Origin: QFNR01 sp043842855
GTDB taxonomy: Bacteria > Pseudomonadota > Gammaproteobacteria > Burkholderiales > Neisseriaceae
Direction: 5' to 3'
Assembly (NCBI GenBank): GCA_043842855.1
Contig: JBBPJF010000002.1
Coordinates: 369,181-433,180, forward strand
Length of the DNA: 64,000 bases
Part shown: in pieces, positions 59,588 to 64,000 of the stretch
How the letters are laid out: every line of letters begins with the position of its first letter
How positions within the stretch are numbered: position 1 is the stretch's first letter
Notes under the pieces: model-generated
Database searches by the model: none
Told to the model about the DNA's origin: nothing
What the model saw: the letters and a program-made list of their open reading frames with translations, nothing else
Program-made: the position numbers and the translations under genes

Positions 59588-60040
59588 CTAGAGGTCTTTT
59601 AGTAGATCTTGCAGCACAGTTTCAGCGTGCCCGGCAGCGCGAACTTTTCTATATTCATGGATGATGTCCCCTACCGAGTTCAATACAAAAGTACTTCTTT
59701 CTATACCCATCACTTCTTTACCATAAATCTTTTTAGATTTAATCACTCGATATTCTTTACAAACGTCGCTGTCAATATCCGATAATAAAATAAGGTTTAG
59801 ATTATGTTTACGCTTGAATTTTTGATGAGAGTCTATACTATCCCTAGAAACACCCACTAAAGTGTAACCCAGCCGTGAAAAGGAAGATGCTAGGTTTGAA
59901 AAATCTAATGCCTCCACTGTGCAGCCAGGAGTATCATCCTTTGGATAGAAATATATTATTAGAGGGAGATGATCCTTGGCAATGAAGGTCTGACCAGAGT
60001 CATCTTGAAGACTAAAAAGGGTAGATATCTGTAGATTCAT
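59588..60040 (-). CDS. bcp: Thioredoxin-dependent peroxiredoxin, BCP/PrxQ type
   Basis: Thiol peroxidase that reduces H2O2 and organic peroxides. The 150-residue protein has the peroxidatic Cys40 in DDTPGCTVEALDF, LVGVSRDSIDSHQKF, and SDIDSDVCKEYRV, all BCP features. The resolving cysteine found five residues later in E. coli Bcp is a leucine here (L45), making it a 1-Cys or atypical form unless another Cys (in DVCKEY) takes the role. It follows plsY by six bases on the same strand. Confidence 0.93.
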   Translation of the reverse strand: MNLQISTLFSLQDDSGQTFIAKDHLPLIIYFYPKDDTPGCTVEALDFSNLASSFSRLGYTLVGVSRDSIDSHQKFKRKHNLNLILLSDIDSDVCKEYRVIKSKKIYGKEVMGIERSTFVLNSVGDIIHEYRKVRAAGHAETVLQDLLKDL

Positions 60041-60046
60041 ATGGCA

Positions 60047-60643
60047 TCATCTTTTAGCGCGTCTACTATTTAGTATTTGAGTAATATTTTCCCTGTGTCG
60101 AACAAGTACAATGATAGAGATTAAGGACAACACGAACTGATAAGCAGGCTGATCAATAAAATAGAGGGAAAGAAAAGGACACAGCATACAAACGACTAGT
60201 GCACCCAAAGCAGACACCTTAGTCGCCAATACTAAGATAATCCATAGAATACACATAATTAATGCTATCTGAGGTGATAGGGCAAAGATCACCCCAATAG
60301 CCGTAGCCACACCCTTGCCACCTTGGAATTTCAAGAAAATAGGGAAAATATGGCCTAACACCACAACCAATGCTATTGCTGCTACGGTGTAGGAAGTAAT
60401 ACCCCATTCTGACATATAACGCAGGGCGAAAAAAACGACTAGCCAACCTTTGAGCGCATCCCCCAACAAAGTGAGCAAAGCTGCCGTACGGTGTCCGCTC
60501 CTCATTACGTTAGTCGCTCCCGGATTTTTTGAACCATAAGAGCGGGGATCTTTCAAGTGAAAAAAACGAGAAGTTAGGATGGCAAACGGTATAGATCCTA
60601 TGAAGTAGGCAAGGGCTATCAAAACAATTGAATTTGTATTCAT
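60047..60643 (-). CDS. plsY: Acyl-phosphate glycerol-3-phosphate acyltransferase
   Basis: Membrane enzyme that transfers an acyl group from acyl-phosphate to glycerol-3-phosphate, first step of phospholipid synthesis with PlsX. The 198-residue protein has five or more helices and the three PlsY motifs: YFIGSIPFA...FHLKDPRSYGSKNPGATNV, FLKFQGGKGVATA and RHRENI. The ATG is at 60643. It is divergent from folB, as is common in proteobacteria. Confidence 0.95.
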   Translation of the reverse strand: MNTNSIVLIALAYFIGSIPFAILTSRFFHLKDPRSYGSKNPGATNVMRSGHRTAALLTLLGDALKGWLVVFFALRYMSEWGITSYTVAAIALVVVLGHIFPIFLKFQGGKGVATAIGVIFALSPQIALIMCILWIILVLATKVSALGALVVCMLCPFLSLYFIDQPAYQFVLSLISIIVLVRHRENITQILNSRRAKR

Positions 60644-60759
60644 TTAGAGGTACTCTTGCAGGAGGACAGGCCAATTCTACCTCAAATCTAGGAGTAGGGA
60701 AACTCGTTGAGTGGGTCGCTAGGCCGGTTCTTCTCTGCGATAGCTGAGTATGATACAGC

Positions 60760-61119
60760 ATGGACACGCTACGTTTATTAGGTATTCAACTGGAAACCAG
60801 ACTTGGGGTCTACCCCTGGGAACAGTATCAACAGCAAATTTTATTCTTAGATTTAGCTCTAGGCATTGAGCCAATTGCAGCTAGGACAGACTGCCTAGAA
60901 GATGCTGTTGACTATGAGCAATTAGTTATCCAGTTGCGGGAGCACTATTACTCAAAGTCTTTTAAGTTATTGGAAGCGTTAGCTGAAGATATTGCTTTTT
61001 TTTTACTGAGCAGGTTTCGATTACAGAAAGTTAAGCTTTATTTAGTTAAGCCGGGTATTTTAGGAAAAGTAAAAGAGATAGGAATAGAGATTGAAAGAAC
61101 ACAAAGAGGTCTATTGTAG
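60760..61119 (+). CDS. folB: Dihydroneopterin aldolase
   Basis: Folate pathway enzyme that cleaves dihydroneopterin to 6-hydroxymethyl-dihydropterin. The 119 residues have the T-fold pattern: MDTLRLLGIQLETRLGVYPWEQ, DAVDYEQLVIQL, and LLEALAEDIA, and the C-terminal lysine in KPGILGKVKEIGIEIER. The ATG is at 60760. nadK begins 29 bases before its stop codon. Confidence 0.93.
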   Translation: MDTLRLLGIQLETRLGVYPWEQYQQQILFLDLALGIEPIAARTDCLEDAVDYEQLVIQLREHYYSKSFKLLEALAEDIAFFLLSRFRLQKVKLYLVKPGILGKVKEIGIEIERTQRGLL

Positions 61120-62023
61120 CGAACCTCAAAGATTTAACCGAGTAGGTATTGTCTTAAGGAAAGACACTCCCGGCATCCATGAACAAACTCTAGAGCTTAT
61201 TAGATATTTGTTGAAGGGAGGTAAGAAGGTCTTTTTGGAAGATAGTAGTTTTGCAGCTATTGTGCCTAGACTTCAAAAGCAAGGAATTCTTTCAGAAGTA
61301 GATAAAACTCCAATGAATCAAATAGGTAGATATTCTGATGTGGTGGTGGTGATTGGTGGAGATGGCACTCTGCTTCTCGTTGCTCGAGAGATAGTAGAAG
61401 AAGGCGTCCCCATTATTGGGTTAAATCGAGGTAGGCTAGGATTTTTGACGCAGGTATCTTGGGAAACTGATTCTATGTCTATGCTCAAGAATATCTTAGT
61501 AGGCCGCTGTAGGAGAGAGCAAAGGACGTTACTTGAGGGCAGTGTAATAAGGGATGGAGAGGTAGCCTATCGTTCAGTCGCTTTAAATGAGGTCGTAATT
61601 AGTCGTAGCGGTCTGGGTAATTTAATTGAGTTTGAGGTGTTTGTTGACGAAGAGTTTGTTTACACTCAGCGTTCGGATGGACTGATTGTTTCGACCCCAA
61701 CGGGCTCTACGGCTTACTCTCTAGCCTCTGGGGGGCCGATACTGTATGCAACCCTACCTGCGTTGAATTTAGTACCTATCTGTCCGCAATCTATGAGTAA
61801 TCGTCCCGTGGTCATTAGTGAAACCTCACAGGTAAATATTCTGATAGTCTCTGGCTCTGATGCGAGAGTTCATTTCGATGGTAGTAGCTTTTTCGATTTG
61901 AAAAATCTTGATCGCATTCAAGTTAAGAAGCATGCTAGGAGCATTACCTTATTACAGCCCCCTGATTATAGTTATTTTAATACCTTACGCCGTAAGTTGC
62001 GTTGGGGTGAACAACTGGTCTAA
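61091..62023 (+). CDS. nadK: NAD kinase
   Basis: Phosphorylates NAD to NADP with ATP or polyphosphate. The 310 residues contain VVVVIGGDGTLLLVAREI, GLNRGRLGFLTQV, ALNEVVISR, QRSDGLIVSTPTGSTAYSLASGGPI and HFDGSS. The C-terminus LRRKLRWGEQLV is characteristic of betaproteobacterial NadK. The only start before the conserved core is TTG 61091, inside folB, with AGGA seven bases upstream, so translation is probably coupled to folB. Confidence 0.95.
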   Translation: MKEHKEVYCSEPQRFNRVGIVLRKDTPGIHEQTLELIRYLLKGGKKVFLEDSSFAAIVPRLQKQGILSEVDKTPMNQIGRYSDVVVVIGGDGTLLLVAREIVEEGVPIIGLNRGRLGFLTQVSWETDSMSMLKNILVGRCRREQRTLLEGSVIRDGEVAYRSVALNEVVISRSGLGNLIEFEVFVDEEFVYTQRSDGLIVSTPTGSTAYSLASGGPILYATLPALNLVPICPQSMSNRPVVISETSQVNILIVSGSDARVHFDGSSFFDLKNLDRIQVKKHARSITLLQPPDYSYFNTLRRKLRWGEQLV

Positions 62024-62028
62024 TACGC

Positions 62029-63696
62029 ATGCTAAAGCTGCTTACTTTAAGAGATTTCACTATTGTAGAGTATTTAGAACTGGAGTTTAAACAGGGGCTT
62101 ACTGCTCTGACTGGGGAGACAGGGGCAGGTAAATCCGTTTTACTAGATGCTCTAGAATTATTGTTGGGTAATAAAGCAGATCTAGATCAAATTAGGGTAG
62201 GTGCAGAGCAAACAGTACTAACGGCAATATTTGCATTGCCGACCAAGAGCAGCTTACGAGCGTATCTAGAGGAAAATGCTTTTTTGACGGAGGGAGAGGA
62301 ACTTTGGATTAAGCGCATTGTTAGCCGTTCTGGCAAAAATAAACAGTATGTTAATGGCCATCTTCTCTCAGTTAGTCAATTAAAGTTCATAGGAAAGTTT
62401 TTACTTGAGTTTCATAGTCAGCATGCACAATATGCTTTATTGTCTCCTGCAAGACAGAAAGATATTTTAGATGAATATGCAGCCCATTCAGAACTCTTAC
62501 TTGAAGTTAGACGTGCTTATGAACGCTGCCAGACAGCGGAAATCAGGCTATTGGAAGCACAACAACAGCAAGCACGTCTGCAGAGTGAAGTAGAAATATT
62601 GGAGTGGAAAGCTAAGGAGTTAGCTGAGTTAGCCCCTCTAGAACAAGAATGGGAAGGCTTATCTGCTAGCTATGATGAAATGAGTAGACATAGTGAACTA
62701 CTAGAAGTAGCTAGAAATGTAGATCATATGATTACACGAGATCAAGGCTGGCAAGAGGAGTTAGATCGCGCACTAGCTTCTCTGAAGGAACTAGCACGGT
62801 TCACACCCTATTTTCAAGAAAGTGAGCTCATTCTACAGAGCATCCAGGTAGAATTAGGAGAGGTATGCTCCAATATGCGTGCAGTTTACTCACAAAGTGA
62901 GTTAGACGAGGAGAGTCTACAGCTCATTGAAATGCGTATGACTCAGCTCAATGCGATGGCTAAGAAATATTTAATAGAACCTGCTTCTTTACCTCAGAAG
63001 TGGCTTGAAATTAAAGAGGCCTTAGCAAAGGCGAAGGCCAGCCAGGAGCTTGCCTCTCTAGAAGAGGAAGTGCTTCAGGCTAAGGCAGCCTATCAAGCTT
63101 GTGCAAATAGGTTGAGTGACTCTAGAAAGGAAGCAGCAAAAAGCTTGAGCCAGGAAGTAACCAAGTTAATGCATCGGCTCGCAATGGAGCGGTCGCATTT
63201 TGAGGTTCGATTGCTTGCAACTCAAGCAGGCGTCTGTGGTCAAGAAGATGTGGCCTTCATGGTTACATTTAATCAAGGTAGTGCACTTGGTTTGCTACAA
63301 AAAGTAGCTTCTGGAGGAGAGCTGTCGAGAATCAGTTTAGCAATACAAGTAATTGTTAGTAATAGTAGTCAGGTTCCTACACTTATTTTTGATGAAGTAG
63401 ATACGGGCATTGGTGGGAAAGTAGCAACTCTAGTGGGAAGTTATCTGAAAAAAATAGCGCTAGCACAGCAAGTTTTAGTCATTACGCATCTTCCGCAAGT
63501 AGCAGTTCATGCCACTCAGCATTATCGTGTTACAAAGCAGTTGAAGACAGGTATTGCAATGAGTGAGATAAAAGAGTTATGCGGTCAAGGTCGAGTCGAA
63601 GAAATTGCCCGTATGCTAGGAACAGAGAAAATAACTAAATTGACCTTAAATCATGCTAGAGAACTTTTAGAACTTGCAGGACAAAAGCTTTACTAA
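62029..63696 (+). CDS. recN: DNA repair protein RecN
   Basis: SMC-like ATPase involved in double-strand break repair. The 555 residues have the N-terminal Walker A GETGAGKSVLLDALELLLG, a central coiled coil (about 150-365), and the C-terminal signature SGGELSRISLAIQVI, Walker B TLIFDEVDTGIGG and VLVITHLPQVAVHA. ATG 62029 lies five bases after nadK, so folB-nadK-recN are likely one transcript. No LexA box was noticed. Confidence 0.96.
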   Translation: MLKLLTLRDFTIVEYLELEFKQGLTALTGETGAGKSVLLDALELLLGNKADLDQIRVGAEQTVLTAIFALPTKSSLRAYLEENAFLTEGEELWIKRIVSRSGKNKQYVNGHLLSVSQLKFIGKFLLEFHSQHAQYALLSPARQKDILDEYAAHSELLLEVRRAYERCQTAEIRLLEAQQQQARLQSEVEILEWKAKELAELAPLEQEWEGLSASYDEMSRHSELLEVARNVDHMITRDQGWQEELDRALASLKELARFTPYFQESELILQSIQVELGEVCSNMRAVYSQSELDEESLQLIEMRMTQLNAMAKKYLIEPASLPQKWLEIKEALAKAKASQELASLEEEVLQAKAAYQACANRLSDSRKEAAKSLSQEVTKLMHRLAMERSHFEVRLLATQAGVCGQEDVAFMVTFNQGSALGLLQKVASGGELSRISLAIQVIVSNSSQVPTLIFDEVDTGIGGKVATLVGSYLKKIALAQQVLVITHLPQVAVHATQHYRVTKQLKTGIAMSEIKELCGQGRVEEIARMLGTEKITKLTLNHARELLELAGQKLY

Positions 63697-63810
63697 AAAT
63701 TCTGAATTTATTCCAAAAGTTAGAAAATAAAAAATAAAAATAGAAATGATTCTGAAAAGCCCTTGGACTCACATTTCCCACAGCTTTTTAGAGGTTTTTT
63801 AAATTTACAC

Positions 63811-63839
63811 TTGACACTAAAAACCTAGTTAAGTAGAAT
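63811..63839 (+). promoter_or_regulatory. Strong rRNA operon promoter
   Basis: Consensus TTGACA (63811-63816), exactly 17 bases, TAGAAT (63834-63839), then a GC-rich discriminator CGCC as in stringently controlled rRNA promoters. An A/T-rich UP-like element (63796-63806, and A runs at 63721-63755) lies directly upstream. Confidence 0.85.
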
Positions 63840-63873
63840 CGCCTCTCTTGCTGTTCTGAGTTGATGAATGGCC

Positions 63874-63886
63874 TGTTCTTTAACAA
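63874..63886 (+). promoter_or_regulatory. rRNA antitermination boxA
   Basis: TGTTCTTTAACAA differs from the boxA consensus TGCTCTTTAACAA by one base. Nus factors bind this RNA to prevent premature termination of rRNA transcription. Confidence 0.88.
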
Positions 63887-63899
63887 TTGATTACTGATA

Positions 63900-63924
63900 A
63901 GTGTGAGTGCGAGAGCCTCACACT
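63900..63924 (+). other. Leader hairpin downstream of boxA
   Basis: AGTGTGAG (63900-63907) pairs perfectly with CTCACACT (63917-63924) over a nine-base loop, matching the position of the boxC-like leader stem of rrn operons. Confidence 0.7.
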
Positions 63925-64000
63925 GGTTTGAAGAAGTATGAGACGTAGAGACGTTAATACTTTTGAGAATAAGACCAGAAATAGATTAAGAAGTTAGGAT

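Larger units (their letters stand above)
63840..64000 (+). other. rRNA operon leader region, 16S expected beyond the window
   Basis: The transcribed leader downstream of the promoter runs to the window edge. It contains boxA and a hairpin (given separately). The 16S 5' sequence (AGAGTTTGATC...CTCAG) is not yet reached. No coding sequence is present. The GATAAGTGTGAG segment resembles the leaders of other betaproteobacterial rrn operons. Confidence 0.75.

Overview
The window reads as chromosome of a low-to-mid GC betaproteobacterium, most likely from or near the Neisseriales. This is an inference from recalled protein families, not from a database search. RpoD carries the betaproteobacterial form of region 1.2 (SEFGRTTDPVRMYMREMG followed by AISACP). 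NadK ends in the betaproteobacterial LRRKLRWGEQLV tail. The heme oxygenase closely resembles neisserial HemO. speA and speB sit together, hprK follows ptsN, and surE-pcm-nlpD is not followed by rpoS. No phage, insertion sequence, CRISPR array or defence locus was seen. Most genes are ordinary housekeeping genes, but several gaps of 300-600 bases are gene-free and there are signs of local erosion.

Layout: 1-3.9 kb holds the end of pntB, a tRNA-Ile2 (CAU), a YdcH-like protein, coaBC and rplU-rpmA with promoter and terminator. 4-11.3 kb holds purM, glnS-cutA, a secreted GH16 glucanase, 5-FTHF cyclo-ligase-recG and ridA. 11.3-19.4 kb holds hemO, an ABC exporter half-transporter, pabB-pabC and speA-speB (agmatine/putrescine synthesis). 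19.4-29.6 kb is a translation and information block: rpsP-rimM-trmD-rplS, proB, the macromolecular synthesis operon rpsU-dnaG-rpoD, rraA and hslU (with no hslV beside it).

29.6-37.1 kb is the leftward operon carA-carB-rnhA-S9 peptidase lipoprotein. Divergent from it, 37.3-45.1 kb is a rightward export operon: TolC-like protein, HlyD-like adaptor, two paralogous ABC-2 permeases and a lipoprotein M16 metallopeptidase. It has no ATPase gene. 45.2-49 kb (leftward) holds a nitronate monooxygenase-like protein, a large FAD/NAD(P)-binding protein and a possible degraded YggT-like membrane gene. 49.2-53.7 kb holds an MscS channel, tRNA-Ser(GCU), two unrecognised proteins (an internally duplicated eight-helix membrane protein and a tail-anchored protein) and an alpha/beta hydrolase.

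53.7-63.7 kb holds surE-pcm-nlpD-ubiC-ubiA, ptsN-hprK, plsY-bcp (leftward), folB-nadK and recN. The window ends inside the leader of a ribosomal RNA operon: a strong promoter with GC-rich discriminator, boxA and a leader hairpin are visible, and 16S should start just outside.

The two stretches most worth following for new biology are the ATPase-less exporter/peptidase operon (37.3-45.1 kb) and the unrecognised membrane pair (50.9-53.0 kb).
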